Notes under the pieces: model-generated
Databases searched by the model: none
Told to the model about the DNA's origin: nothing
What the model saw: the letters and a program-made list of their open reading frames with translations, nothing else
Program-made: the position numbers and the translations under genes
Source of the DNA: Hesseltinella vesiculosa
Lineage: Eukaryota > Mucoromycota > Mucoromycetes > Mucorales > Cunninghamellaceae
Length of the DNA: 64,000 nucleotides
Direction: 5' to 3'
NCBI GenBank assembly: GCA_002104935.1
Contig: MCGT01000018.1
Coordinates: 421,701 to 485,700 of the forward strand
Shown: positions 11,051 to 22,619 of the stretch, one piece after another
How positions within the stretch are numbered: position 1 is the first letter of the stretch
Layout: every line of letters begins with the position of its first letter

Positions 11051-11400
11051 GGGGCAAGTTTATTTAGAGCAATTTTGCCCTGTGGGTTTTGGTCCGATCG
11101 TCTGGGGGGTCCCCTGGCGAAAATGGCCGATTTTTCATATTTTTTAGCGGAGGAATCGGAGGTGTCAAACCCAAACTGAGCAAAAGTTGGCTGGGTAACC
11201 TTTACCAATCAGCCTGGGGTTTTCAGTACCATCACTATTCATGAACTTGCACATTCACCCAAAATTTCATATCGATCTAATCACTCAAAAGTGGCGTGCA
11301 GCGTTCGTTACAAAACGAAGAAAAAATTGGATGGCCTTATTCAGCCTCCGCACAGCATCCTTCGATTGGGCAAGTGCGCGCGCGCGCAGGGCAATTCCAA
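11051..11400 (+). repeat. Dispersed repeat family, copy 2 (direct)
   Basis: The copy begins near GGGGCAAGTTTATTTAGAGC. It includes TTTTAGCGGAGGAATCGGAG, ACTGAGCAAAAGTTGGCTGG, CATGAACTTGCACATTC and GTGCAGCGTTCG, and ends around CCTCCGCACAGCATCC and TTCGATTGGG. The same blocks appear in inverted order at 11521-11790, so copies 2 and 3 form a large imperfect inverted repeat with a spacer of about 120 bp. Confidence 0.7.
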
Positions 11401-11520
11401 GCCAATGCAAAGGTGCAATATGGCCAATCTTCTCCGAAGCAATCCAAGGATCCTGAATCCCGAGTGTTGAGGAAATACTGTCAGCACCCTGTTCATGCTG
11501 TACTTACGATGACCTGCGTA

Positions 11521-11790
11521 CCGTGACATGCCAGGGATCGAACGGTGCTGTGCGGAGTTGGAATATGACCATCAATTTTTTTAAAAAAAAGCAAACGCTG
11601 CACACCCCTTTTGACGGATGTGATATGGGTGGAATTTTGAGAGAATGCTCACATTCATGAGCACTGATGCTTCCGAAAAAATCAAGTGGTCGCCCAGCTA
11701 GCTTTTGCTCAGTTTCGTTTTGCCGCCTCCGATTCCTCCGCTAAAATTTATGAAGCAAAATTGCACTAACTAAACTCGCCCAAAATTTTG
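11521..11790 (-). repeat. Dispersed repeat family, copy 3 (inverted)
   Basis: Read on the minus strand it repeats the block order of copy 2: GCGAGTTTAGTTAGTGCAAT, TTTTAGCGGAGGAATCGGAG, ACTGAGCAAAAGCTAGCTGG, AAGGGGTGTGCAGCGTTTGC, CTCCGCACAGCACC and GTTCGATCCC. It lacks about 70 bases present in copy 2 between the first two blocks. Confidence 0.7.
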
Positions 11791-12660
11791 CAGTTCTGGA
11801 CATTGCCAAGCACTGTGTAACCATTGTGCCCAGGAATCTGCCTTCCCGTTCGAAAAATCACCCGTGCGGAATGAGCTGGCTGTCGCCGCCCAATAGGAAC
11901 TGCGGTGCTGATCATACTCAGCAAATGATTGGCCAGGAAGTCTGCCCTGTTATGCGCTGTCACTCGCCGAAAAACGGCACCATGGTCTCCCGTTTTGTTT
12001 GGATGCGGTGGGCTGTGCTATGTTCTAGAAAAAAGCCGTCACTGCTGCCCGCCTGGAGCTTTCCTGTCTGCTTAGATTTAATACCAACAGGAAGTAGAGG
12101 CGGCCGTTTCGAATAGAGATTCATTTAGAAAAGGCTGGTTTAGCGCAGACCCCAAGGAAAGGGCACGAAGTGGAACGTAAGGAAAGTCACCGGCACCAGC
12201 TTTCTGCGCAACTGAGGACCATGGTCGCAGTGAAAACATTGCCAGGCGTGAAAAAAATGAGTGTCGCTGTCCGGTGGGTTTACATGTGATTAGGCTACAG
12301 ATGATGGTCGATGGGCAGGGGTTGTTTCATTGGCAACGAAGGCGGATGATCGTTGGTAATGATGGGTTAGGTGATGCTTTAAAGGTGCTGCCTCTCCAAG
12401 CAAAGGGACGGTGGTCTGTAGGAAGTCGCAAGGGACGCTTCACATCTCTGAGAGGTAAATTTTGCTGAGCCACAAGCAAGGACGATCATATTAAAAAAAG
12501 TGGGCATGTGGAAAAGGCGAGGGGAAACTCAACTACGACTTCTAATAACATTACCTCGTCATCTTAGCACTCTTTAAGGGAACAGACTTGTTGGAACAAG
12601 AAAAAAGGTGTTTGCTAAAGGAGAGTCTGCAACGTTCTTTGTACGACCTGGCATAGCACT

Positions 12661-12813
12661 TCAATAATTTGGGGGTGGTGGCGGGTGGCCAATAGGAAGC
12701 AACATAGGAGAGACGTCTTTCCATTGCCGAAAACCATCCGGCTTTTCCTTAGGACAATAGCTGACCTGGATACCCTGCATCAAAGGTAGAAAAAATAAAA
12801 AAAATAAAAAAAA

Positions 12814-12890
<77 letters not shown>

Positions 12891-13070
12891 CAAAAACGAA
12901 TGTCAAGAGTCAATAAAAAAAAGAGAGAAAGCGTGGCAAAAACGAGGACTTTTTTGATTTGGCAGGTGCCTCGTCGTCCAAAAAAGGCAACCCAGACTTT
13001 CAGCACCCCCCTCGTCATCTTTTGCATCACTGTCGGTTGCATCCCATGAATCAAACACCGCTTTGGGAGT
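12661..13070 (-). CDS. Possible 3' exons of a small unrecognised gene
   Basis: A minus-strand frame after a GATGCAG acceptor near 12778 encodes 37 residues ending HPPPPPNY and a TGA-type stop at 12661. Upstream, another open block after a CCTTAG acceptor near 13091 reads an acidic segment (DSWDATDSDAKDDEGG). The GA microsatellite would lie in the intron between them. No start codon or good donor could be assigned, so this may be a chance arrangement or a decayed gene. Confidence 0.22.
12818..12887. repeat. (AG)35 microsatellite
   Basis: About 70 bases of uninterrupted AG dinucleotides, preceded by an A-rich AAAAT-type run. This is the longest dinucleotide repeat in the window. Confidence 0.95.
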
Positions 13071-13318
13071 AGGAGGCAAGAGAGGCTAAGGTTGGTCCCT
13101 GTCAAGATGATTGCAATGGATGTGCATTTTGCGTTTGATGAAAATGTAATGGAGAGAGGTAGGGATACATTGGGAAGGGCTCGGCCCTATTTACTTTATG
13201 AATTGGGATTCACTCGGTGTTTTTTATATGACGATTCTTGGAAGCGAAAAATGGGGGGAGAAAAAGAGGGGGTACAAACAAAAAAAAAAAAAAACAAGGA
13301 TATCAATTAGAAGAGGGA

Positions 13319-14334
13319 TTAAACAGCAATAGGGTCTCGGTCAGTCCAGGGACAGTCTCTATCATCATCATGGTTGGATGGATCGTTGTCGTCACGAGCC
13401 AGCGCGCGAGCGGCTCGCATGCTGCTGTGCCGCCGTTTTCGCAGAGAAGTCTTGGAAGGGTAGTGGCAGTGCCGCAAGGGACTGGATGGCATGGGGAATA
13501 AGTCCAAAATGGCTTTCCAAGATTTGACGCGGGCAACGTTTTCCGGAAGCGAGCCCGAGGGAGATTGTTGATAGAGTTGTCGAGAGGTGGCAGTCAAGGT
13601 AGGGCGACCGTTGCGTGGCCGCTTCTTGGGTACCATGTGATTGTAGGCATATTCGCCGTCGTGGTCATACAGGAGCAAGGTCATGTCCAAGGAGCTGCAG
13701 TCCATACAGTGTTCCAAAGCGTCGTCGATCAAATAGTCTGCCCCGATTTCTTGACACATGATAGACACTGGTTTGGGCACAAAGTCAAGTTGATCTGCCA
13801 CTGAAAGCCCTTGATTACAATAATAAATAGCATCGAATATGCCTATATAAGAAAGGTAGATCATGAGCTCCTTTCAATGTTTTTGCTCCACCTCTTCCCC
13901 TATATCTATTTTTTTCTGCTAAAAACAACAGACAAGGTTTTTTAGAGAGAGAGGTGTGAGGGATATTTACCTGGAAAGTGTCGGTCGATAAACCGTTGGG
14001 TGGTCACAGAAGTGAATTGGGGACGACAAGTGATAATGACAAGCTTCCATTTGCGTTTCTTCAGAGTTTGTAAAACTTCCAATGCACCCCAAGTAGCTTG
14101 GCCATTGTCGATGGGTTGAATATGGCAAAAGTGCTTAGAGTCATAAAAGTCTCGTAGTTTGGCACAACCTTCAGATTTGGTGTGAAAGGCTTTGGATAGG
14201 TCTCTTGATTTAAGAGAGGCGAGCGTCCATTGCGTATCGTAAAGTTCATTGTGCCAACCCAAAAAAGCGTCCAACGTGCGCGCAAGTATTTGGTCGATTT
14301 CAACAGCAATGACTTTGTTCTTTGATCGTTTCAT
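13319..14334 (-). CDS. HAD-superfamily 5'(3')-deoxyribonucleotidase-like protein, nucleophile replaced
   Basis: Exons 13971-14334 and 13319-13842 join in phase 1 to 295 residues. The first 195 or so follow the NT5C-type HAD domain: VIAVEIDQIL at the catalytic loop, WHNELYDTQW, ALEVLQTLKKRKWKLVIITC (motif II strand with a threonine), HFPGIFDAI, and the late motif QEIGADYLIDDALEH with its two aspartates. The tail is basic and low in complexity. Family members dephosphorylate nucleotides through a first-motif DxD aspartate. Here the first of that pair is Glu12 (E-I-D), so phosphoenzyme formation may be lost or slowed. The nearest start is the ATG at 14332-14334. Confidence 0.72.
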
Positions 14335-15019
14335 TACAGTATAACGCACAGCGGATTGATATTAAAAAAGAAAATAGGAAAGAGAGGTGGGAACAAGGAA
14401 AAAAGAGGGGGTTGGCCTTTTTGGAAAACTTTTTTTAAAACTCCACAATGAACGCTGTGGAATTGAGATTTTCTGTCTTTTTTTTTTCGCTTGAGCACTC
14501 CCTCTCTTTTAATTAGCTTGATTGATTTGCTTGATAGGAACCGTCTTTCATTGCTACAGTATTCAGAACTTGAAATGAATGCGCCCTTGTCAACTTTTGA
14601 CCACAGGGCAAAGGCATAAAAAGCGACGGGACTTTCGGCTCCAGTCAATCCCAAGACCAGCCAGATCCATGACTGCAAATCCCAACTCAGGTCACACAAA
14701 AAAACTCAGTAAAAAGCTTCACGCTTTTTCCTGCGTTTGCCGAAGTGTGACACCGCCCACGCCCCACCAACGACCTGTTTGGCTCTTTTTCATTTGTGGG
14801 GCAAAATTAAAAGAAAGCCCTGCTTCCCAATTTAAAAAACAATGTCGTTCCATTATTTCTTTCTACCAGAGCACCATCTGCCCTACTGGCAACCGTCATA
14901 AGAGGAATACTTGAATAAGTCAAAGCTGTAATAAAGAATCCAGTGTTGATGAGCCAGCCAGAGAAGGCTACCTAGGACGTGATTGGTTCATTTTGCACAG
15001 AGCACCTATTCATTAAAAG

Positions 15020-15640
15020 TCACTCACCGACATGGTGATAAAAAGAGCATAACAGAGTGATAAAAAGAGCATAACAGAGTGAACGAGAGTATTGTCGTTC
15101 TTGTCAAGAACTTGAATTGGTAGGGTTAAACAAGCCCTTGTACAATATTGCCATGTTGTGGTCAAGCAGAATGATAATGTTGGAAAACGACTGTCTATTT
15201 TGACAAGTGTTGTAATTCTGACTGCTAACTTAAATCGATGGCTCGGCAGTCTTTGGCTGGTCAAGGTCGCTTGCATAGGAGGGGATATTGGTAGCTTCCT
15301 CAGAGGATGTGGTGGGGAAATTTTGATTTGTTACACTATGAAGTCATCCCTGGGCGTCAGCAGATGCAAGACCAGCGGAGGCAGACGACACATCATAACC
15401 TTGCTCCTTACAATGGCAACGAAATCTCGCTAAAAGTAAATAAAAAGATGTGTATTAGTTCAGATGCGTGAGTAATGGGAATAGTTAATTCACTTACTTG
15501 TTTAGCCACTTTGGAGTATAGCTCATTCCAGAGAATCGGACTGCGCTTGTTGATGGGAGGGCTATAAGTGAACAAATGCAGCCAATACCTAATGTTCGAG
15601 ACAAATGCCATGCAGAGATTCACCAGATGAAGTTGTGGTT
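15020..15640 (-). pseudogene. Possible degenerate coding remnant
   Basis: On the minus strand a block with INKRSPILWNELYSKVAKQ runs to a good GTAAGT donor. A TTTTAG acceptor follows about 70 bases later, and the frame continues RDFVAIVRSKVMM before stopping. Further down, another frame reads LLDHNMAILYKGLFNPTNS. The pieces read like protein but sit in different frames with stops between them. The family is not identified; it may be a decayed transposon gene. Confidence 0.3.
15035..15078. repeat. Perfect 22-bp tandem duplication
   Basis: The 22-mer GTGATAAAAAGAGCATAACAGA (its first bases overlapping the next unit's frame) occurs twice without a gap at 15035-15056 and 15057-15078. The identity suggests a recent slippage or duplication event. 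Confidence 0.85.
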
Positions 15641-16380
15641 ACTGCGGACCAACTGGGCATGTTTGATTTGTTCAAATTAAAAATCAATACGCCCTTGAAT
15701 CCCTGTCGAATGCACTTGGACTGAGTCTTTGGAGACCAATGTTGAAGAGATGTTAAAAAAGAAGAAGCGAAAAAAATTGCGGAGCGGGCTTTTTATTTGC
15801 TGACCGCTTAGTTGAACCTTGGCTGGTGGTCAAGCTAGAATTTTAAAAACATCGACTTTTTGATCTAGGAGAGCTAATGACGCTTTGCTTGAAAACAACA
15901 ATAGAAGATATATTTTGTAGGTGACAGCCCGATTTTCAGAAGGATTAAATAACAATTGCAAGGTTTCACCCTTGACGACGGGTGAAAGGCACAGTTCCCG
16001 ATTAGGAAGAAAAAAATTCTTTATGGCATTTTCATTGCTAAAAGTTGCAAGCTTTTTTTCACAATCGGCTGACTGTAATCATGTTTAAGCCCTGTGCAAT
16101 CAGTAAAAATTCAAGTTATAACTTTATCAAGCTATAAGTTTAAATGATATTGACTGTCCATAATGTCGACACCAGTCTACAGGCAAGCTTGGACTGCATC
16201 CTTGCGTTTGGCACGGTGTCCTTGCGGCTGAATAGCAATGAGATATGGCTTGCAAGTGAGGTTTTTCATATACGTTCTCACAGATCAATGGAAGTAGATT
16301 GTTGTTAGATGACAAAGACAATAAGCAGTAGATTACATGCCCATGGGAAAAGACAAGGCTCAGAATAAAAATAAAAAAAA

Positions 16381-16645
16381 ACCAACTGCGCGGAGGCTTA
16401 ATATGCGCTCTGTTCACTTCGTAAAAAAAAAGAAAAAAGAAGCAAACGCTACATATCACTTTTGGGAGATCAGATCAATGTACAATTGTGCAAAAGTGCC
16501 CAAATCATGGAATGATGATGTTCGTGAAAAATTCACGTCGAATGATGAAGATCGCTCAGTCAGCTCTTGATCACTTTCGTTTTGACATCTCCGATCCACC
16601 AGCTTAAAACAAATGAAAAAATCGGGGGGGGGGTCCCCAAGCGAT
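16381..16645 (-). repeat. Dispersed repeat family, copy 4 (inverted)
   Basis: On the minus strand this shares the block order of copies 1-3: a GGGGACCCC-flanked start, TTTTAAGCTGGTGGATCGGA, GATGTCAAAACGAAAGTGAT, GTAGCGTTTGCTTC before a T-run, and GCCTCCGCGCAG at the end. It lies 4.6 kb from the other three copies. Confidence 0.55.
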
Positions 16646-17407
16646 CTTCTGAACAATCACCGCAGTTCGCTTTCTACCCACGCGTATTTTACGTCTGTCC
16701 ATTGATATTGAGAGCGCTTTGCGGAATATGCTTACTTTTTCAGATTGGCAAAGAGAAAAAGAGAGCATGAATAGGAAAAAATATATACGCCTTTGCTGAC
16801 TCTTACCTTGCTCCACCTTCAGGTTTTCAGTTTGGTCATTTAAGATTTTGATTGGCCAGAATTTTGCCTGTGAATTGGAGATCTTCTGCCTGCTAAAATT
16901 TTTATCCTGCGCGCCAATCATTCGCTGACAATGCTGTGTACTTTAATTTGATTGGTGGATAATGGAAATGACAGATTCATCAAAAAAAAAAAAAGCGTGT
17001 TTGAAACACATCAACCACTAGATAAATAACAGGGGGGGGGGCATCTTTTTGTAAAAAAGTAAACAGAAATAAAAGTAGCAGGCAACCAAGTGTATAGACA
17101 TCAAAATCAACTGGGTAAAAGAAAGAGAGAGCAAAGAGATCAGCAACAATGAGTCCAGTTTGAAAGTCGTGGAGATGGGCCAATCAAATAAAGCGAAAAT
17201 TGTGTGCTTTCGTACAAAACGTTCGCCACCTGGGTTTTTACGCTCTTTTTTTACTGTTTTTGCTCACTTTTCTCGTCTTCTTTTCACTTCTGTTTTTGTA
17301 TTTTTCTTTTTTTTTGACATCTTCCTCAATACATAAACCTTTACCTTTTTGATAATTTCTCCCCTCCCTTTCTATTTCTCTTGCATTCTTTCGAGGAGAC
17401 TATCAAA

Positions 17408-20400
17408 ATGTCAACCCAGTACTTGAACGGTGAACAAGCTTGTGCGTTGGCCGCTCAACATTACAGCGATCGCCTGGTCTATTCGCCTGCCACTGCTTCT
17501 TGGATTCACCAGCCTGTGGCCAATGCCTGGGGTCAAGCTGTGCAAAACCAATCCACTCAATCCCAGCCTGTGTCTCTGCTGCCCAACAAGAACCGTCAGC
17601 TGTCGTCAGCATTGGTCTCGTCAACCTCATTGCTGGCTGCCATTCCCTACTTGTACAAGTTGGCCAGAGACGATCAAGGTGCAGGTAGTGTGGTGCATGT
17701 GTCTGCTGGGAATGACAAGGATGTGTTTGCGGACTTCTCCGACGTCATGGCCGTGCGTCATAGCGGCCTGGTCTTGTTGACCTCCTCGTCTGTGCAAGAA
17801 GCCTATGATCTGGCTCTAGTGGCCCATGTCGCTGCCGTCCGCACCTCCAAGCCCTTTTTGCACTTCTTTGACAGCTCCCGTGTCGCCCAAGAATACACCT
17901 CCATTACCACGCTGGCTGACGATGTGTTGACCCAGCTCCTGTCTGCCGAAGACGTGGCTGCCTTCAAGTCGGTCGAACAAGACGACACCAAGCCTGCCTT
18001 GACCGCCTACCTCAAATACCAGCAGCAAAATGCCAACGCTGTCGACGTCACTGCCGTTGTGCAACAAGTCATGGATCAATTTGCTCAACTCACCGGCCGC
18101 CAATACTCCACGGCTGCTTACACTGGCCACAAGGACGCCGACAAGGTCGTGGTCGCCATGGGTGCGGGTGCCAACGTCGTGTCACATGTCATCCAAGCCT
18201 TGCCCGACGCAAAGGTCGGTTTACTCAAGATCCACTTGTACCGCCCTCTCGAAGACCTGGTCGCGCTGGTGCCTGCCTCTGCCAAGCAATTGGTCGTGCT
18301 GGAACCCTCCCAAGACCAGACGTCCACCTACAACCCCCTGTTTTTGGATGTGTCTGCCGGCTTTTTGGAAAAGGAGCAAGTCGATCTCGTCAGCGGTCTG
18401 TATGGCGTGACTGGCGCGGATGTGTCGCCTGCCTCGATCCATGGCCTCCTCTCCTCCATCACGCTGGATCGCCGCTTTGAAGTCGCTGCCGTCAAGCCTG
18501 TGGCCGTCGACGTGGTGCCTGCTCATGCTCAACAATTGGTCGTTGCCGGTGCCTCGGACCAAATCCATGGCTTTGCCCAGTCCTTTGCCTCGCAGCAAGT
18601 CTATACCACCCATGTCCATGGCCAACCCGTCACCCACATTCGCGTGTCGTCTCAGCCCACCACCTTTGTGCCATCCTTGGTCGCTGATGCCCAAACTGTC
18701 GTTCTCTTGACCAACTCCCCCGCTGCCTCATTTGACGCCCTCCAACGCTTGAGCCAGGGTGGCAAGGTTGTCATCACTTCTGAATCGGCCCTATCCAACG
18801 GTGTGAAACGTGCCATTGCCGATAAAAAAGGTAAATGATGCGCTGCTGTCTTTCATCAGGTGAGTGACTCATCATTTTCTTTGATCCTGTAGCCACTGTT
18901 GTCGAATACCAAGCCAAGGCAACCTTCTTGGAACAAGAACAAGTCATTGTCGTGCCCGTGTCCGAATGGGCCAATCTGTCCATTGAGGACGTGCCACAAG
19001 AGCAGCCTGCGCCTGCTGTACAGCAAGACGCCCCTCGCTTGGAAACCCCCTACCTCGGCTTACTGAACCAAGTGTTTGGCGACCGACTCGACATTGTCAA
19101 TGCTGTCAACAGCTCCTCCGTCTGGAGCCCCAGTGCCACCAACCCTGAACGCGCCTCCCCTGAATACGGCTACGGCAAGGTCTTGCACAAGATCCAACAA
19201 CGCGGTCGCTTCATTGACCAAGTCGAAGCCTTGATCAAGAACGGCCTGCCTGCCGACGACCAAAAGCTTCTGTCTCAATGGCTGCTTCTGGCCAAGTCTC
19301 CCTCGGCCACCGTCAAGCAAATCAACGATGCTGCCAATGCTGTCCTGGCCAAACCCGAACTGGTCAAACTGCTGCCTGGCCACCACGACCTCCTCTTTGT
19401 CAAGTCCAACTGGCTGCTCGGCTCCGACAGCTGGGCTGTCGATCTCGGCCAATCCGGTGTCCACCATGTCATTACCGGTGGCGATAACATCAACATGCTC
19501 GTCATCGACACCCAAGTCTACTCCAGCGAAGAAGAGCGTGAGTTGCGCAAGAAAGACATTGGTCTGTATGCCATGAACTTTGGCAATGTCTACGTGGCCT
19601 CGGTTGCCATCTATGCCTCTTACACCGGTGTGCTCCACGCCCTCATGGAAGCCGATGCCTACCCTGGTCCTTCCATCGTCCTGGCCTACTTGCCCGCTGT
19701 CGACAACAAGATCGACAGCATCGCATCTCTCAAGGAAACCAAGATCAGTGTCGATAACGGTGCCTGGCCCCTCTACCGCTGGAACCCTGCTCTCGAAGCC
19801 CAAGGCAAGGAACCCTTCTCGCTCGACTCCCAGCGTGTCAAGCGTGAACTCGAAGCTTTCTTGAAACGCGAAAACCACTTTACTCAAATTGTCGCCCAAC
19901 ATCCTGATCTGGATCGACTGTTGGTCAGCTCCTTGGAAACTGTAAGTCGGCGTTTTTTTTTTTTTTTTTTTCTCGTCTGCGCCCGTTCTCTTTTATTGAC
20001 CGATGTTCCCCCCCCCTTAGGATTTCCAAAAACGCCACGCTGAATTGAAGCGCAAGGCTCGCGATGATTATGAAAAGCTGTTGTCGGGTCTGGGCGGCGC
20101 CAATGGTCCTCCCTTGTTGGTGCTGTTTGGCTCAGACAATGGTAATGCCGAAGGTGTGGCCAAGAAGATCGCTACCCGTGCCACATCCCGCGGCCTCCAA
20201 GTCAAGCTGATGGCCATGGACGATTATGAAGACATTCAAGAGCTCGGCAACGAAGCCAACCTCGTGCTTGTGGTGTCGACGGCTGGTCAAGGTGAACTAC
20301 CCTCCAATGGCCGTGAATTCTGGAAGGCTCTGAACGGCTTCAACCCCGGTGACATCCAATTGTCCGAGCTCAACTTTGCCGTCTTTGGCATGGGCGACAG

Positions 20401-22294
20401 CCATTACTGGCCCCGTGAAGAAGACGCCATGTTCTACAACCGTCCTGGCAAGCTGATCGATGCCAAGCTGAGTGTCCTGGGCGCCAACCGCTTGGTCGAG
20501 TTGGGCCTGGGTGATGATCAAGATGCCGATGGTTTTGAAACCGCCTTGTCTGCCTGGGAACCCGACATGTGGAAGAGCCTGGGTGTCAAGGATGTTGGTG
20601 GCGAGGAGGAACCCAAGCTGACCGACGATCAAATGAAGATCGACTCCAACTACTTGCGAGGCACCATTGCTCAAGACCTGCTGGACGAATCGACTGGTGC
20701 GATCTCGGAAATCAACGGCAAGTTGCTCAAATTCCATGGCTCTTATGGCCAAGATGACCGTGATATCCGTGAAGAACGCAAGAAGCAAGGCCTCGAAAAG
20801 GCTTTCAGTTTCATGATCCGTGTGCGCATGCCTGGTGGTGTCTCGACCCCTGAGCAATGGCTGGTGATGGATGAGCTTGCCGATCAGTATGCCAACGGCG
20901 CTATCAAGCTGACCACCCGCCAAGCCTTCCAATTGCATGGTATCCTCAAGAAGAACCTGCGCTCCACCATCCGCGGCATCAACCACTCGCTCCTCAGCAC
21001 CCTGGCTGCTTGTGGCGATGTCAACCGTAACATCATGGTCACCCCCGTCACCGAGATCCCCGAGGTTCACGCCCAAGTCCAAGAGTTCTCTGATAAGATG
21101 ATGCTGCACCTGGCTCCTCAGACCACTGCCTACCACGAAATCTGGTTGGCCGATGATCTGGTGGCTGGCCATGCAGTCCAAGACCACGAACCCATCTATG
21201 GCCCTACGTATCTGCCTCGCAAGTTCAAGATCGTCGTGGCCGTGCCTCCTAACAACGATGTCGATATCTATGCTCACGATCTGGGCTTCATTGCCATTGT
21301 CGAAGGCAAGCAAGTGGTCGGTTACAATGTCACTGTCGGTGGTGGTATGGGTATGACCCACGGCAACAAGAAGACCTACCCTCGTCCCGCCTCCATGCTC
21401 GGCTATGTGCCCGCTGACCTCGCCATCAAGGTATCCGAGGCCGTCATGACCACCCAGCGCGACTATGGCTGCCGCACCAACCGCAAGCATGCTCGCTTCA
21501 AGTACACCATCGACGACCATGGCCTCGACTTTATCAAGGGCGAAATCGAAAAGCGCAGTGGCTACACCTTTGCCCCTGCCCGTGCCTTTGAATTCAAGGA
21601 CAATGCCGATCGCTATGGCTGGACCAAGGGTGTGGATGACAAGTGGCACTTTTGTATGTTCATCGAAAACGGCAAGGTCAAGGACTTCCCCGACTTCCCT
21701 GTGCGCACCGGTCTGCGCGAGCTGGCCAAGTGGCACAAGGGCGAGTTCCGCCTGTCACCCAACCAGCATCTCGTCATCGCCAACGTGCCTGAAGCCGACC
21801 TCGAAAAGACCAAGCTGCACCTCGCCAAGTACAAGATGGACAACCTGGCCTTCTCTGGTCTGCGCCTGAACGCCATGGCCTGTGTGGCTCTGCCAACCTG
21901 TGGTCTTGCCATGGCCGAATCTGAGCGTTACTTGCCTACCTTGGTCGGCCACCTGGAACAAGCCATTGAAGAAGCCGGTCTGCGTGACGATGCCATCACC
22001 ATCCGTATGACTGGCTGTCCCAACGGCTGTGCCCGTCCTTACCTGGCCGAACTGGCCTTTGTTGGCAAAGCCCCTGGTGCCTACAATGTCTACCTCGGCG
22101 GTGGTCATCAAGGTGAACGTCTCAACAAGCTCTTCAAGGAATCTCTGCGTGAAGATGAAATCCTGGCTACCATCAAGCCCATCATCAAGCAATATGCGCT
22201 CGAACGCCAGCAAGGCGAGCCTTTTGGTGACTGGGTCATCCGTGCCGGTTATGTCAAGAAGACCATCACTGGCCTGGACTTCCATGATCTTTAA
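17408..22294 (+). CDS. MET5: Sulfite reductase (NADPH) beta subunit, hemoprotein
   Basis: Exons 17408-18830, 18893-19941 and 20021-22294 join in frame to 1581 residues, similar in scale to yeast Met5 (about 1440). Domains in order: a pyruvate-ferredoxin-oxidoreductase-like N-terminal half; a flavodoxin-like domain starting near residue 855 (LLVLFGSDNGNAEG); then two ferredoxin-like sulfite reductase repeats and the siroheme/4Fe-4S domain. The cluster ligands are visible as Cys1445-x5-Cys1451 (CVALPTC) and Cys1490-x3-Cys1494 (GCPNGC). The enzyme reduces sulfite to sulfide in cysteine and methionine synthesis, in the cytosol, with electrons from the alpha flavoprotein (Met10), which is not in this window. 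The start ATG at 17408 has an A-rich context after a long CT-rich leader. Codon use is strongly biased, suggesting high expression. Confidence 0.93.
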
Positions 22295-22619
22295 ACCCCT
22301 CCCATTTTTTTTCCTTCCCGCTTTGCATTTTTTTTTATATTCATCCTACCCATTTGTATACTATATTATGTTTTTTTAGAGTCTTTAGCTTTTTGATTTC
22401 AAAATAAAAAAAAATCATAAAGTCACCACGCCACCCCTCCACAGCCGAGTAAAAAAAAAAAAAAAAAAAACCGCCATTGTTTGGGATCAAGCTCAATTTG
22501 GAAATGTAACACAACCTGTTTTTTTTAATGTAAACTTTTTCCAGCTGCTTTTTTGACACTCTTTCAACTTTTTCTTTCTTTTTTAAATAGCTTGTTTGGC
22601 GATTTTTTTTTAATATACG
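22295..22619. other. Short intergenic region
   Basis: The 3' region of the sulfite reductase gene and the 5' region of the next gene, rich in A- and T-runs, including a 19-nt A-run near 22451. No gene is seen. Confidence 0.5.

Larger units (their letters stand above)
9371..13318. other. Gene-poor region with repeats
   Basis: About 4 kb with no well supported gene apart from one weak candidate at 12661-13070. It holds a diverged tandem duplication (9561-9664), three copies of a dispersed repeat (10750-11790) and a GA microsatellite (12818-12887). Short frames between them show no recognisable motifs. Confidence 0.5.
14335..17407. other. Gene-poor region upstream of sulfite reductase
   Basis: About 3 kb without a supported intact gene. 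It contains a 22-bp tandem duplication, a coding remnant near 15020-15640 (-), repeat copy 4 (16381-16645) and, before 17408, the T/C-rich promoter leader of the sulfite reductase gene. Confidence 0.5.

Noticed and set aside
11521..11550. GTTCGATCCC on the minus strand resembles a tRNA B box
   Set aside because: No A box, acceptor stem or anticodon arm could be folded around it; the word is part of the dispersed repeat and differs in the other copies.
20297..21736. 479-codon minus-strand frame opposite sulfite reductase
   Set aside because: Antisense shadow of a high-bias gene; the plus-strand frame carries the siroheme cysteines.
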